This document shows, in pieces, positions 39,790-52,239 of a stretch of DNA of 64,000 bases. The stretch is taken from positions 48,133,302 to 48,197,301 of the forward strand of contig CM064509.1 of NCBI GenBank assembly GCA_032716605.1, written 5' to 3'. The stretch is from Paralithodes platypus. Its lineage: Eukaryota > Arthropoda > Malacostraca > Decapoda > Lithodidae. Under the pieces are notes generated by a model, which saw nothing but the letters and a program-made list of their open reading frames with translations, did not search any database and was not told the origin of the DNA. Positions within the stretch are counted from its first letter, which is position 1; every line of letters begins with the position of its first letter. The position numbers were made by a program, and so were the translations under genes.

Positions 39790-41720
39790 GTGAGTTTGTG
39801 GTGTGTCAAAGATATTTAAGTTGTTCAAGTTGTTTATTTGCCAGAAAGTTACAATAAGCATTAAGTGGAGGGATGCGGGAGAGTTCATGTAGGTGTGCCG
39901 ATGTTTGGAACTCATTTCACTGAGTTCCATGGATCCATCTCAGTGCTTTATTTTGTAATCCTTGGAGTTTAATTTTGTGGGTCTTTGCCAAAAGAGTGCT
40001 GGTCATTGGGGCATAGCAAAGGGGGGGTCTAACTAAGGCTTTATATAAATTAGTTTTGGTTTTGATGGAGACATTTCGGAAACGGAAAATTGATTAAAGG
40101 GATTTTGCAGCAATGGGGATAATTTGTCTTGAATGACGATAGAAGCGTAGTTTTCTGTCAAAGGTTAGACCAAGTACTTTGTTAGTGGGCGAGACAGTGA
40201 CTGGGATACAGTCGGGAGGTGGTGTGTGGGAATTGAGGAATAGTGGTCTTGGACGGAGGTAACCAGTGGAAATGTAGGTAATAAAGGATGTTCGTGGATA
40301 AGCCTGAATCCGCCATTTCTTTTCCCATTGTGCTACTCGGTCATACTCTCTCTTGGCTTTTTTTGTTAAAACGTCAATGTATTTGCCCTAACAAGTTGCG
40401 TCACGTCGTCAGCGTACATCATTGTAAGAGAGTCATTATTGATGAGATCTGGTATGTCATTAGTGTAGAGAATGTACAGTGTAGGTGCGAGCACGGAGTC
40501 TTGAGGTATGCCTGCATAGAGTGGAAAAGAGTCTGAATAGAGAATTGAAAATTTGATTTTGGCGAATCTGTTATCCAAAAAGTTGCAAAGAAGCTTTTTA
40601 ATTGGTAGAGGGAAATTGAAATGTTTGCTAATTTTGTGCTTCAGGCCTACGTGCCACACAGTGAGTGCTGTTTTGTTTCTGTTTCTGCAGTGTTTGGTAA
40701 TGTGAATATAGTTGGTGATTATGTTAAGTGCTTCCTGAGTGGATCTGTGAGGTCTGAAACCAAGCTGTTTGTCAGTGAGAAGTCCTTAGTCTTCGAGGTA
40801 CAGTCTGAGTCGGCGATTTATGATTGTTTCTAGAGTCTTTCCAAGAGTCTCAAGTAGACTAATGGGTCTGTAGTTCAGTGGTTCTCTGTTATTTTGATTT
40901 TTCTTGGGGATGATGATGTTTGTTGCTGTCTTAACCCTTTCCCTGCGGGTGATGTTCCGGGATGCCATGGCAATTTACAGCAATTTCCAGGCTTTAAAAG
41001 CCGTAGAAATCGAGTGTCAGTGGGCGGGAGCATGAGGGACCTCCGTCCGACCCTCAGAGCAGCCAGCCGCTCACTGACTAAGTCTCTGGTCTCGCGCGGC
41101 TGTCTCGACAGTGTTGCCGAGCGAGCGAGAGCTAATAAATAGCGAGTTTTCCCGAATGTCAATGGCAATGCTGCGGGTGCACCCCGCCACCTACGAAGCT
41201 CGTTTTGGTGTCATTTTGAAGCTATTTTCGCCTAGTTCTCGGCAGAATACAGTTCATTTCATGCAGATACTTGATTAATAAGTCAGGAGTGCCTGAATAT
41301 GCGCTAAATACCGCAAATAAGTCCGCAATGTAAGTGTTAAAGCAGACGGGGAAGTAGGCTGATGCCAAGATGGCATTGGCAAGTGAGTGCATCATATATA
41401 TGTGTTTGGGAGGTGCTTCAGAATGTGATGGTTTGTACCCGAGGCACCAGGCGCCTTCCTCCGTGATTTAGAGAGAGTGAGCTTAACTTCGTCAGGCACA
41501 ATGGGAGCAGTGACGTAGTTGTGGGGGTTAAGTGAGTCTGTGTTGATGTGTGTATCATGAGAAATGTTGTCCGCAATATTAGTGAGGTGTTGTTCAATGT
41601 CTCAAATATGTTGTTCGGCGGGTCTTTCAGGAGGGTGTGGGTTGTATACTTGTGCCCATGTGTCTTTAACCCGGGAATGGCAAGAACACTCTTAAGAGGT
41701 TTTGGTGGGCAAAGGCGACG
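39790..41720 (-). pseudogene. Reverse transcriptase remnants of element X
   Basis: Reading down the minus strand: APGASGTNHHILKHLPN (the APGPD-type motif, near 41440), AYFPVCFKTATNIIIPKKNQ (frame restored if B3 is removed), NYRPISLLETLGKTLETIIN, motif B AGIPQDSVLAPTLYILYTND, a MMYADDVTQLV motif (near 40410) with both aspartates, and C-terminal LVRPPLCYAPMTSTLLAKTH and KLQGLQNKALRWIHG. All are standard blocks of Jockey-group RTs. Frameshifts and stops prevent any product. Confidence 0.75.
40931..41340 (+). mobile_element. TTAA MITE family B, copy B3, inside element X
   Basis: TTAA at 40931-40934 and 41337-41340 bound a 402-bp insert. Excising it with one TTAA rejoins the RT reading frame of X as VCFKTATNIIIPKK. 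The start CCCTTTCCCTGCGGGTGATG closely matches B2, and AGCTATTTTCGCCTAGTTCT and GGAGTGCCTGAATATGC are shared. There is no coding content. Confidence 0.9.
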
Positions 41721-42250
41721 ATCCTCTTAAGAGGTAAGGCCTAAAAAAAAACGTTTAAAAGGCCCCAGTAGCACTTAAAATAAAAGAAATGGTGTTTAAG
41801 TGAGATAATTTCCCTCCATACCTCCTATCACTCTTCCACATGTGTCAAAATCCCCTCCTTCCACCCTTTCCCCCCCCCTTTCAATTATCACCTATTTTCC
41901 TTTTATTTCCTTGTTTATCGGTGTATTTACCGTGCCAATATCTCCAAACCGGTCCCAGGGTGTGGTCTTGCGTGTGTCTATGCGTGAGACAGAGAGAGAG
42001 AGAGAGACAGGCCTCAGCCGCCCTCCAGGCATCGAGAGAGCAGGGTGTAGGCCTCGATTGTCTCTCACCTCATGAATGAACGGTCGGCAATAATTCACGA
42101 TTTGCACCCTCCAAACACTATTCCCACTTGTTTTATTGCTGTTACATGTTAATATCTTCATATTAAACGTAAAATAGGTGCATATGAATAAGTAATTAGT
42201 GTAGTGTAGTCCCTCATAGTCAGTTGTGTAATTTTGCTCTGATAAGATGT
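41665..42250. other. Unassigned DNA within element X
   Basis: The left edge is TTAACCCGGGAATGGCAAGA, similar to the other TTAA element starts, and CTCTTAAGAGG occurs twice nearby (41692-41702 and 41722-41732). I could not identify a matching right end. It also holds a GA run near 41990. It interrupts the endonuclease-RT continuity of X. Confidence 0.35.
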
Positions 42251-42257
42251 GTTGAAA

Positions 42258-42730
42258 TTAATCACAGTTAGCCTGGGAATACTGGTAATGTGATGAAGAT
42301 AGAACTAAAAGGGGAATAGATAATATGTGTATGAAAACTGGGATGTGATCGGATCCTGATAAAGGTCCTGGGGAAATTTGATGGTGAAAAAGGTTAAATG
42401 CACGGTTAGATAAGATGAGGTCAGACCAATTGTTTGTGAAAGCTGTGTGAAAATCTGGGCCAAGAAAATGTTGTCTTTTTATGTCGTGTAGTGCTAGCAG
42501 TTGTGTTCCGTGTGGGTTGTTGGTAGCGTGGTGCTTAGCGTTAAAGTGTGCAAGAATGAGTGTTGGAACATTGTTGTTGAATAGTGTGTTCATATCGGTT
42601 TAAGGTATGTGTGATCTGGGTCTGACATATGTAGTGGTGACTATGAGGGGACCAAGCGTTGTGTGTGTTTTTACTGTGTCATGATGGTAACTCCGTTGTG
42701 TGCATCGTCGTCAGATTGTCCTATAATCAA
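42258..42730 (-). pseudogene. AP-type endonuclease remnant of element X
   Basis: The frame 42593-42258 includes LILAHFNAKHHATNNPHGTQ, SDLILSNRAFN and SPGPLSGSDHIPVFI, matching the second half of an AP-type endonuclease (the normal GDFNAKH and SDHxP motifs). The motif usually reading GDFN is AHFN here, so an active-site Asp is lost. Upstream, NGVTIMTQ in another frame resembles the GGVAI block. Confidence 0.65.
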
Positions 42731-43480
42731 AGAATTTAATTTTGTGCATTTTGTATGCAAGTACTGTTGAGTAATATAATGTCTGGGTCATTATCTGGTA
42801 TTAATTGCGTGAGTAATAATGTCTAATGTTGAATTGGATGAGTTTCAGCATGATTTATGATTGTGGGGTGAGTTGTGTGGATTGGTGATAATGGGGTGGT
42901 GGGGTAAGGTTGGTGGGCGGGATGGGGAGGGTGAGGTGTGAGGAGAGGAAGGATGGCTAGGACGGGAGTGGCTTCTTGTAAATGACGGGGGTGCGGAGCA
43001 GGCTGAGGCGTGTCTTTTGGGGTTTACTATCTTGTGAGATTGGGATCGAGAGCGTTGGGAAGTAGGAGAGGTTGTATCAGCAGGGCTGCTAGGCTTGCGT
43101 TTTAGGGGAGATTGAGGGGGAAATGGATGGTGTTTTGGGGATAGGGGTAGAGGTAGAGGGATTAGCTGGGGGAGGCATGGATGGTGGTGAGGTAGGGGTG
43201 GGGTAAGGAGTGTGGATGGGCATGTCTTCCTTGGGGAGGGAGGGGTTCTGGACAGCAGTCTCTTGGGTTGTGGTTTCTTAAGTAGTAGGAGGGGTAGGAG
43301 TCTTGGAATTAGGTAGGATGTGGAGAGTGAGAAAGTGCTGGTAGAGGTTGTGTCTGAGGTGGGGGAGTAAGTAGAGGATGAGTTGTTGGGTGAGGAGATG
43401 GCTGTAGAGTTGTAGGTAGGGGTGGGGATGGTTGTTGGGAGTATGGAGCATTTGGTTTTGCGGAATTGATACCAGGATTC

Positions 43481-44157
43481 AGGAATTGAGATAAAGATAG
43501 TTAGCTGAATTCCTATGACACTTTAATTCGGAGGCCACTATACTATAATTGATGAGAAAAGAAGCCGGGTAAAAAATTACCAGGTGAATCCTCTTTAATG
43601 GTTCTACCTAATCCACCCCTAACCATATCTAATGTTCTATCCAATTTGATCTTGGTCCTAACATTCCCACTTTATTTCTGCATATCCATATATATTCTTA
43701 TCAGTGCATTATAACAAATAGACCTACAACAAATAATATATATGTATCGAAATATGTATGAGTAATTTACTCATTTGCACACTCTCACTCACCCTATTTC
43801 TCACTCTCACTCTCTCTCTCTCTCTCTCTCTTTCCGTAAGAGAAAGACAAAATAAGTATGAAATACGGAAAAGGTCTACTACTCTGACAAGACGGCCATA
43901 GGATTATACTAAAAATTTGCACGTGAGTGTTGAATGTTCCTCCTCGCCCTGCTCTCCAACACTCTCATACCAGTAAAAAATATGAAATAGAATTATATTA
44001 ATCGGAAATTAATTGAAGTTAACCTATCAATGATACAATATTTCAATTAAGTTATGTTTAGTTAACCACATTTTCAAAATTAACTACTATACTTAACTGA
44101 CCCAACTGTGATATATATACAGTATATAATTATACAGTATATATATATATATACCGG

Positions 44158-44199
<42 letters not shown>

Positions 44200-44245
44200 C
44201 AGTATATATACCGGGTATAATTATATATATATATATATACTGTAT
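43481..44245. repeat. Gene-free region ending in TA microsatellite
   Basis: No gene supported. CT repeats lie near 43800-43832 and a broken TA array with ACAGTATATA and ACCGGTATA interruptions fills about 44108-44240. Confidence 0.7.
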
Positions 44246-44540
44246 CCCACCCTCCATCTGGGTCTCGCATAATTAGCTGGCAATACTGGTGTAGGAAGGA
44301 GGTGTGTCTTACAAAGATTGGGATTGGTAGATCTGATTTCGGCTATATCATTGTTAGAACATATACTAAACAAGGGAAAGTAAGTCTATCTCAAATTAAA
44401 ATGCATACATCGCTATGTATGATCCCGAACATTCACCCAAATTTCGTAGATTTGCTTAAATATTGAAGTTATTATATCCAATGATTGGCAACTACACCAG
44501 TATTGCCAGCTAATTCTACGAACCCCAGAGCGAGGGTGGG
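44246..44540. mobile_element. 295-bp MITE with 48-bp terminal inverted repeats
   Basis: Left end 44246-44293 starts CCCACCCTCCATCTGGGTCT and includes AATTAGCTGGCAATACTGGT followed by GTA. The right end 44493-44540 is its reverse complement with only a few differences. The interior has no coding frame. I do not see a matching target duplication, and the left flank is TA microsatellite. Confidence 0.8.
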
Positions 44541-44639
44541 TCAGCTGGAACTTTGACCAACTGTACATCAATTTTCAGTTATGGACAGACATATTTTAAC
44601 CGTAAATTTGAAAACAAAATTTCATTTGCAGCATTTAGA

Positions 44640-44870
44640 AGCCAGTTAAGAGTGTGGGCTAACAAACTTCAAAGTGTGGGCGAATGGACCTCAAGGGATG
44701 GGCGAACGGACTGTATTGTTTGGACGAAGGGACTTGGTTTGGGCGAATGGACTCCATTGTTTGGGCGAACGGACCTCAATGTTTGGGCGAAAGGACTCCT
44801 AGTTTGGGCGAAAAGACGTGTGGGCAAAAAGACTCGTTGGCGAAAAGACCGTAAACCACCCAAAGTATAT
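44640..44870 (+). repeat. Degenerate GGGCGAANGGACT repeat
   Basis: The motif TTTGGGCGAA(C/T/A)GGACT recurs about nine times with irregular spacing (roughly 25-33 bases). It is an old minisatellite. The frames crossing it on both strands are not considered genes. Confidence 0.75.
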
Positions 44871-44953
44871 CAAAAGCTATGTCGTAAAAACAAGATAGTT
44901 ATATCCCCACATTATGCTGTTTGGGATGTGACGTATTGTCCAGAAAAAATGCA

Positions 44954-45293
44954 ATTATATATCTTCCAACATTATATATCTTCCAACATCATATATCTTC
45001 CAACATTATATATCTTCCAACATTATATATCTTCCAACATTATATATCTTCCAACATTATATATCTTCCAACATTATATATCTTCCAACATCATATATCT
45101 TCCAACATTATATCTTCCAACATTATATATCTTCCAACATTATATATCTTCCAACATTATATATCTTCCAACATTATATATCTTCCAACATTATATATCT
45201 TCCAACATTATATATCTTCCAACATTATATATCTTCCAACATTATATATCTTCCAACATTATATATCTTCCAACATTATATATCTTCCAACAT
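44954..45293 (+). repeat. 17-bp tandem array, about 20 units
   Basis: The unit ATATATCTTCCAACATT repeats about twenty times, with occasional CATC for CATT and one unit two bases short near 45105. As 17 is not a multiple of three, the long YIFQH/YISSN/YLPTL frame cycles through all three frames and is an artefact. Confidence 0.95.
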
Positions 45294-46935
45294 TCTATAA
45301 TTGTTTCCAAATAGTTCCAATATTTCAGTTGCGTGTCTAGTGAAATTTAGTAACATATCAAAATTACCTGGCCAGTTTTGTTTGATCGGGATTGGGCATT
45401 CAGTTTTGGCACTCAAGTGATAAGAGAGGCACGGTTGGTATTATCAATCAGTAGGCATTATTTCAACTTTGAATATTTGAATCTCAATTTTGAACAAATA
45501 TGGACAACAAATTAAAATGTAGCTTCCACATTCGACCTTTTATGATCTCACCTTCCCCAACGAAAAAAACAGAACAAAACTCACCAACAAAAAACAACTC
45601 AATCAGACATTTGTCTACGTTATGTTACAGGAAAAATACGAAAGTAGGCCATGAATTTGACATCGATATCAATGACCATCTACTAGCAGAGTAAATACCG
45701 GCATCCTGATATAGTTTTGTCCACATCCCTGTTATGTTCCGGGGGGCAGGTAATCATAATATAATGTACTACTTGAAGGTGGCCTAGTATTTGTCTTTAT
45801 TTACGTGAGGCCATCCCTCCATGGTTTCCTCCTTACTGTTGTCATCACATTGTCGTCAACCCGCATCCCTTTGTCTTCATTATCTCATCACGTCGACCAT
45901 AAATTTACCATCAAGGAGAAACAATAAATATTTGAGATTAAGTCTTTAGTCTGGTAGTTGATTTATTTGTACCCCTTGTACTGTACAGGCTATACAGTCC
46001 GTGTTGTTTGGCAAACCAACGCTACAAGGATAACATTAAAATTGATGGAAAATATGTTGTAACTTGTTTCAAGCAAAATCTAAATTATTTTCTACTTATT
46101 TTGTTCAAGCACGTCCAATTATATGCTATATGTAACTATCTACTTGGTTAAGTATAATAGGTCACAGCGTCATTAAAAAAATATAGAATGGTTCAACTCC
46201 CATAGAAAGCAGTATCCGCGATATTAATATAGTTTTACTACACACACATTACGCAAATTTAAGTCGATTGTGAAATATGCGATTGCGAAATTATATAATA
46301 TGAATTTCTCAACCTATTATATTACTTTACAACGATGGTATTGGGTTCTTTAAGATAATATAAATACATATTTGCACAATCCGCATTTTCATTCAACCTG
46401 TATATTCACCAAAACAGTTTGGGGACTTCATATGTTTTTCATTATGAAACTATAGGCCTATAATAGGGATAAAACACATTAATGTAGCTTTATAAAACTA
46501 GATTATATAACTATTGTTGTCTTAACCTTTAGTGAAGAGAACAAAAAATCTCTATATCTATCCCAGAGTTATATTTACACAATTAAACATATATATATAA
46601 AGTATATACTGATTGTAATTAAAGTAACTACATCTAGAGAAAAACTACTATGAAAGTCCAGCTTCCAGTCCTCCTACCTCACCACCAACACCATTAGCCT
46701 ACCCTCCACACCTCATCTTTAGCTACCTGCACCTTTAGTAACTCAACCAGCGCAACACAAACACCAACAAGAAAAATCCATGGGCATCAAAGCAGGACTC
46801 GGGCGTCTAGTGATTAATTTTCTTGAAACACTCTGCATCGGAATCTTGTGAACTTTTTTTGTGTTTGCTTCTTTTGGGAGCTTATGGCTGTGGTTATATT
46901 GGTACTGGTGTCTATTTTGTTATTATTTTATTTTA

Positions 46936-46972
<37 letters not shown>
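45294..46972. other. Gene-free AT-rich region
   Basis: No gene or repeat family is supported. An ATT array lies at about 46920-46972. Short frames are random. Confidence 0.5.
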
Positions 46973-46973
<1 letters not shown>

Positions 46974-47560
46974 GGGGTTCAAGCCTTGGCGGGGAACCCC
47001 TATTATAATCGTTAAGATTATTATTATTATTATTATTTATTATTCCAAATTATTTGTGCAATTTACGCAATCACTCCGGAACAGCTTGTTGGATCGGGTC
47101 CAGCCTATGACACAAGGTGCGTTTTTGAATTGGGCAACTTTTGATATGCTAAACATCCAAAATGGCAGCCAGGTATGTCCGTGGCAACCAGCTTTCCAAA
47201 AATATTCAGACATAAATACCGCCTCTCCCTCTCATAGGAAATTATTGTGATTTGGTATATGGACTCCACTAATAATGCTCCACAAATGTTATAGAAAAGG
47301 TATTGCCCTACACATGGGATTTTTCGGCAATCTTTTAAAAACCTCAAAACCACTTAAAAATCCATATCTTGAAAACTATGTGGCCCCTCAAACTATTATT
47401 ATATCCCACGGTCAGTAACAAAACAATTTATGCAACAGCTGGCCGTGGGATACAATAATGGGTTGAGGGGGGCTTTTCCCCTCTTAACCCCCATGACTTA
47501 TTGTCATCATATACAGTATATTACCAGCAGGGGGAAAATATTTGCTGGCCGTGGGATAAT
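46973..47560. repeat. Unclassified repeat with terminal hairpins
   Basis: AGGGGTTC and GAACCCCT (about 46974-47000) form an 8-bp inverted repeat around AAGCCTTGGCGGG, followed by ATT repeats. Further on TATCCCACGG (47402) and CCGTGGGATA (about 47445-47454) form a perfect 10-bp inverted repeat. The block GACTTATTGTCATCATATAC through GGGGGAAAATATTTGCTGGC (47507-47548) recurs inverted at about 49637-49690. Confidence 0.55.
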
Positions 47561-48514
47561 TTTGTATAAAAAAAACAAAAAAAAACAGTCAAATTAGACG
47601 CAAACAAAAACTGCTACCATACGACTTATGTAAATAAGACGACGAGTACACCCACTAACACCTTTCTTACCAATTATTCCTCACCTTCAAGACTAGAGAG
47701 TTGAGAATACTAAGGATTTTAAGTAAATTCAGACATAACATCCACAAATTTTATTTCTGTACAGTAATAGATATTAATAATACAGCGGAGCCCCATATAT
47801 CCAAAATACATGATACTAATTGGCATTCAGATATTTAAAATAGCCAATGGATTGGACTTTAGAATCTCAATCCTAGGTGTTCTGTATACAATCATGTACA
47901 GTTAGACACACTACTTTGAGAACATTATTTTGTCACTGGTGGCCTGAGACAGCAGGTTCTTAAGTAAAAAAGAACTCCCTGAAGGGGAGCGAAACTCCTG
48001 CTCCTGCATGTCAGTTACCGGTAACATATTCAAACTTGTGTCAAACTCACACATTTTATTTAAAGCAATTTTGTTCTGAAGCTGGGTTGACTGGAGGTAA
48101 TGTTATTCAAGGTTTAGAAGAATCCACTGGTCTCGGTGTGAAACAGTGTGTGGAGGACTTGTGGGGGGCAACTTGTGGGGTTTTCCCTACAAATGTTGAG
48201 CTTATTTTACTTTTATTGCTTTGCTGATTCAGTCCTTTCAATGCAGTAGTTTTGTGCACAGTGTGACTACATTTTGACACATGTTAACATAATAAGTTTG
48301 AAAAATCCCAAGTTTTCAACCAAATCTCATATCATACTTTATATAGCCTAAAATAAGTTGCCAATTTTTTTTAATAGAAATGTTGTGCTCTAATCTGTAT
48401 TTTCTTTTAGCCTTTTAGCCTTACAGCTTCTACCCATGTTAATAGGTTAGCTGATAGGCTACACTAAGCATAATTTAACGTTTTATGTTAGCCTATTCTA
48501 GGCCTATCTTATGA
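47561..48514. other. Gene-free region
   Basis: No gene supported; AT-rich DNA with short frames such as 48036-48227 that match nothing recognised. Confidence 0.5.
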
Positions 48515-49448
48515 CTTGGAATCATTGAAACTTTCAAGATTTTCTCTGACCCAATCAGAAATAATTGAAAGATCAGTAGATAGGCATTCTATGGCCTCGC
48601 CACGTTTGATTAGGAGTGCTTGTATGCTGAGTTGAATGGTGTAAGGTAGAGTCATCAACATGTTAGTGGATAGGACTAGAGGTACAGTTGAGGAGATCAT
48701 TGATAAATATTAGAAAGAGAATTGGAGACAGGACAGAACCCTGAGGAACACCGGAGTTGATAGGTTGAGGAAGTGAACGATGGCCGCCCACAACTGCAGC
48801 TATGGAGCGGTCTGAAAGGAAATTAGAGACAAAGGCACAGATAGAGGGATAGAAACCGAAGGAGGGTAGTTTTGAGAATTAAAGATTTGTGCCAGACTTT
48901 ATCGAAGGCTTTTGATATGTCTAGAGCAATAGAATAAGTTTCACCGAAGTCACAAAGGTTTGATGACCAAGATCTAGTAACATCGGCAAGAAGATCACCA
49001 GTAGAGCGGCCCTTAAGGAAACCGTACTGGTAATCTGAAAATAGATTATGGGAAGATAATGATTATGAATTTTTGAGTTAAGAATAGTTTCAAAAGCTTT
49101 AGAGATGCAATAAATTAGAGCAATTAGACAATAGTTGAAGGGTTAAGATCGGTCACCATTCTTTGGGACAAGTTAAATAAGAGCAAACTGCCAGCATGAA
49201 GAAAAGACATTAGAGGTTAAACTGAGCCGAAAGAGTTTGCCTAAGTAGGGAGTCAGCATGGAAGAACCGTTTTTGTGTACAACAGGAGGAACACCATCCA
49301 GTCCGTACGCCTTCTTAGTATTATGTTCAGAGAGGGCCGAGAGAATATCTTTAGAAAAGATTATGATATTAGGCATAATTAAGTGAGAGGGGGGTAGAGA
49401 GGGAGGAATAACACTGGAATCATCCAAGGTGGAGTTTTTAGTGAAGTC
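48515..49448 (-). mobile_element. Jockey-like fragment J5
   Basis: The minus strand aligns with the RT of J3 from just after the fingers (AYGLDGVPPVV near 49300) to past the YADD region (near 48690). Frames are short and shifted. It lacks both the 3' UTR and the endonuclease. The TTAA used by B1 and B2 is present and empty here (CCCTTAAGGAAACC near 49010). Confidence 0.8.
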
Positions 49449-49605
49449 AAACCAATACAATACTAGCATGTATCAAAATCAATTTATTCTCATTTACCGG
49501 TCCTCTATATAGGCCTAACACTTGCAAAAACAGTATATGTTTTATGAAACTAAAAACGTTTATTTGCAGTAAAATAAATAATATAATTTTACAAACATAG
49601 CACAC

Positions 49606-49746
49606 CTAATTTGACCGTATGTTTTTTGCTTTTAAATAATGCCACAGCCAGCAAGTTATTTTCCCCCTACTGGCAATATATATGAAAACAATAAGTCCAC
49701 GGGGGGGGGGGGGGGGGGAGCATCAACTAAAAAGCGGTCAAATTAG
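49606..49746. mobile_element. Small element with 11-bp inverted ends and a G-run
   Basis: CTAATTTGACC (49606-49616) and GGTCAAATTAG (49736-49746) are perfect inverted repeats enclosing 119 bases. The interior contains the inverted copy of the 47.5-kb block and an 18-base G run (49701-49718). GTCAAATTAG also occurs next to the 47.5-kb copy (about 47588). Confidence 0.5.
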
Positions 49747-50148
49747 AAGCAAACGTAACAGTCGTGACCGATACCGTGCAAACCGCGGCGAAAGGTTCCT
49801 TAAATGATACCCATTCCCATTGTCCATAATACATTGTTTCTAACGCCGCGCAGCGAAAGCAATGTTCAAGATAATCGTACATAATTATAATCTAACTAAA
49901 ATAGTACTCGTTGGAACATCTTGAATAACCTCTGAGAAGCAATTGGTGAAGGGAAAACAACCATGAAGAATAAAGATAGATTAGGCTTTTAAAAGGTTAC
50001 TATTTTTTAAATACTAAAGTACTCCTCAATGCATTTGTTTTGTGTGTAAGATTATTATATTTATTCTCAGATGGTTTGGCTATTTTGGCAACTGTTCACT
50101 GACCTCTTAACTCACAGATTATCCACCAAATCCTTAATTTCTCTTTCC

Positions 50149-50364
50149 TTAACCCATTGAGTACCAGCGACGTGTTATATATTGTATTCTAGCTTTATTT
50201 ATACGATATTATGCAGCTTAGGAAGGATCTGTGGTACTTAAAAGAGTTGGTGGAGATAGTTTGAAGCCTTATTATGGGCTAGAGGTCCTTCGTAAGCTGT
50301 ATAAATTCGTCTAATAGTTGCCAGAATATAATGAAAAGTACGTCTCTGGTACTGCATGGGTTAA
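50149..50364. mobile_element. TTAA-flanked MITE, family A, copy A4
   Basis: TTAA at 50149-50152 and 50361-50364 bound 216 bp. TTAACCCATTGAGTACCAGC on the left matches reverse-complemented TTAACCCATGCAGTACCAGA on the right at 17 of 20 positions. Internal AGGAAGGATCTGTG is shared with A3. Confidence 0.8.
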
Positions 50365-50980
50365 ATGCTCCTAGCCTGCCATTATAGGCTTAATAACTGT
50401 GTTGGTGGTGTAATTAATGATTTAGGTGCTTATGTTCTGGGTGTGGTGTCCCGAGTTAGAATCCCGGGAGGATCATATGCTTTCATTAATTTATTCAAGT
50501 ACATTGGGGTTTGTAATGGAGGATTAATGTTTGGAACGCGGTGTTCCTTAATAAATACAGAAAGGGTTAGTTTTTGGTGCCAAGAAAGTATTCTTAATTC
50601 CCTATCTCTACTGTAATTTCCGTAAGTTAAGCATGCTAGGCTATTAAAATGAAGTGTCTCATAAGTCTAAAATACAAAATAATATTTAGTAGCAATCATA
50701 TTTCTTGATTACACTCTACAATAAATTATTTAATGAAAGAAAAAAATGCCAATTCGTTCACATAATGTAATGTATGTATTATTTAACCTAGAAAGTTTTC
50801 GCTGGACACTTCCACTATACATGATCCTCTACATACTCCTATACTCCTATACATACTCCTCTTATCGATACTTAAGCTACAGTATATACTGTATTAAATT
50901 TGTATCAATATTTTTATCTTTCCCTCCCCGCCATGTCCTAACTGGCCCTTCTTTAAAACTAGGCTAGCTTAAGGACAACC
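50365..50980. other. Gene-free region
   Basis: Nothing recognisable beyond a short ATACTCCT repeat near 50830-50860. Confidence 0.5.
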
Positions 50981-50984
50981 AAAA

Positions 50985-51262
50985 TGGCCGCACTCTTAAA
51001 CGGCTACATTCCTTAACGGTCACAATAAAAAAGGCCACACTCCTAAATGGCCACAGACCTTAAAAGTCACAAACAAAATGGCTACACTCCATAACGGCCA
51101 GTCTCTTAAACATCCATGGCCAAACCAAAACGGCCACACTTTAAAACGCCTACACTCCTTAACGGCCACATTCTTAAACTGCCACACTCCTTAACGACCA
51201 CAACCAAAGTGGCCACAGTTCTTAATAACCAAAACGGCCACACTCATAAACAGCCACAATAT
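50985..51262 (+). repeat. Degenerate GGCCAC repeat, cluster 1
   Basis: Motifs (A)ACGGCCACACTCCTTAA and AACCAAAACGGCCAC recur at irregular 15-20-base spacing. The same repeat appears at 52240-52362 and 54680-54800. From 51263 to 52239 nothing else is recognised. Confidence 0.8.
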
Positions 51263-52239
51263 CTTCCGGCGAAAAATAAGTCCAATTCAACTTTAAAAAC
51301 AAAAAAAATCCGAGAACGGAAGCAAGCCTGACAGAACCCAAGACTCCTCGGTTCACATCTAGCGGACCCGAGGTCGGAAAAGAGTGTTACAAATGACTTT
51401 TGACAGTCACTGTAGCAAGAGGTTAACTTTAGGAAGACGTACAAATGTATGATCCTATATTTATGATAAGGGTTAACTATTAACTCCAAGTAAGGAAATC
51501 TAAAGGTGACTATCTGTCCTTATGAGTTATATGTTAGGTAGTATAATTAACCATATTAGGGAAGAGGTTTTGAGGTAGGTTCCTAATAGGTTATATGTTG
51601 ATTGAAGATAGTAGGTTGATCTCAGCTCTCCGTCCTCTGCTCGTTGATAGATAGATATTATGATAATAGGTATATCGCCGCCACCATCCCACTTATACCT
51701 TATACATGTTATATATAGGTAGAGGGGGAAATTAAAGAATGTGGTATCCAAACCAACTTTGATTTGTATTCAATTAACAACTGAAAGATTTATACAGTTG
51801 TACTAATAAAGTATATATAAGAAAATTCCCTAAATTAAGGGGGAATCTCTGGGCTGTTGTCTTGCCCAAGGTTCGAGTCTATCTGCCATCAAATCTCCCT
51901 TCAATACCTCTCACCTCTGCTACACACCTCAATGCACACCTCCAACACGTGATATTAACTTCCGATCTATGTGTACATCGCTGGTGGTCAAAGCTGCAAG
52001 AGTAAGCTAAAAGCGTGAGAAGGGATCCTGAGTCTTGAATTCGTAGGGTTGAACGATCTCCAAGGTGTACAGTCCCCCACATAAGTATAGAGACACTGTA
52101 ACTAACACCTTAAAGTTATAAGAGAGATGTAAATAATGATTGCATAGTAAATAGTACAATCGTGAGATGTAATAGGAGTAACGTCGTCGATCAAGTGACA
52201 TTGGTTTGAATGGACATCCAGACGGCGAAATGGGAACTG

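Larger units (their letters stand above)
39775..43480 (-). mobile_element. Second Jockey-like element X, decayed, with MITE B3 inside
   Basis: Minus-strand coding remnants run from a Pro/Thr/Ser-rich region (43480-42840, possibly ORF1) through endonuclease (42730-42258) and RT (41720-39790). It is distinct from J1-J7: its RT motif B is GIPQDSVLAPTLYILYTND. Pieces are broken by frameshifts, by B3 and by unassigned DNA at about 41720-42250. X and J3 lie on opposite strands and meet at J3's A-tail. Confidence 0.7.

Noticed and set aside
44553..45340. 139- and 253-codon frames with YIFQH/YISSN motifs
   Set aside because: The 17-bp array cycles frames and lacks stops, so the frames are artefacts.
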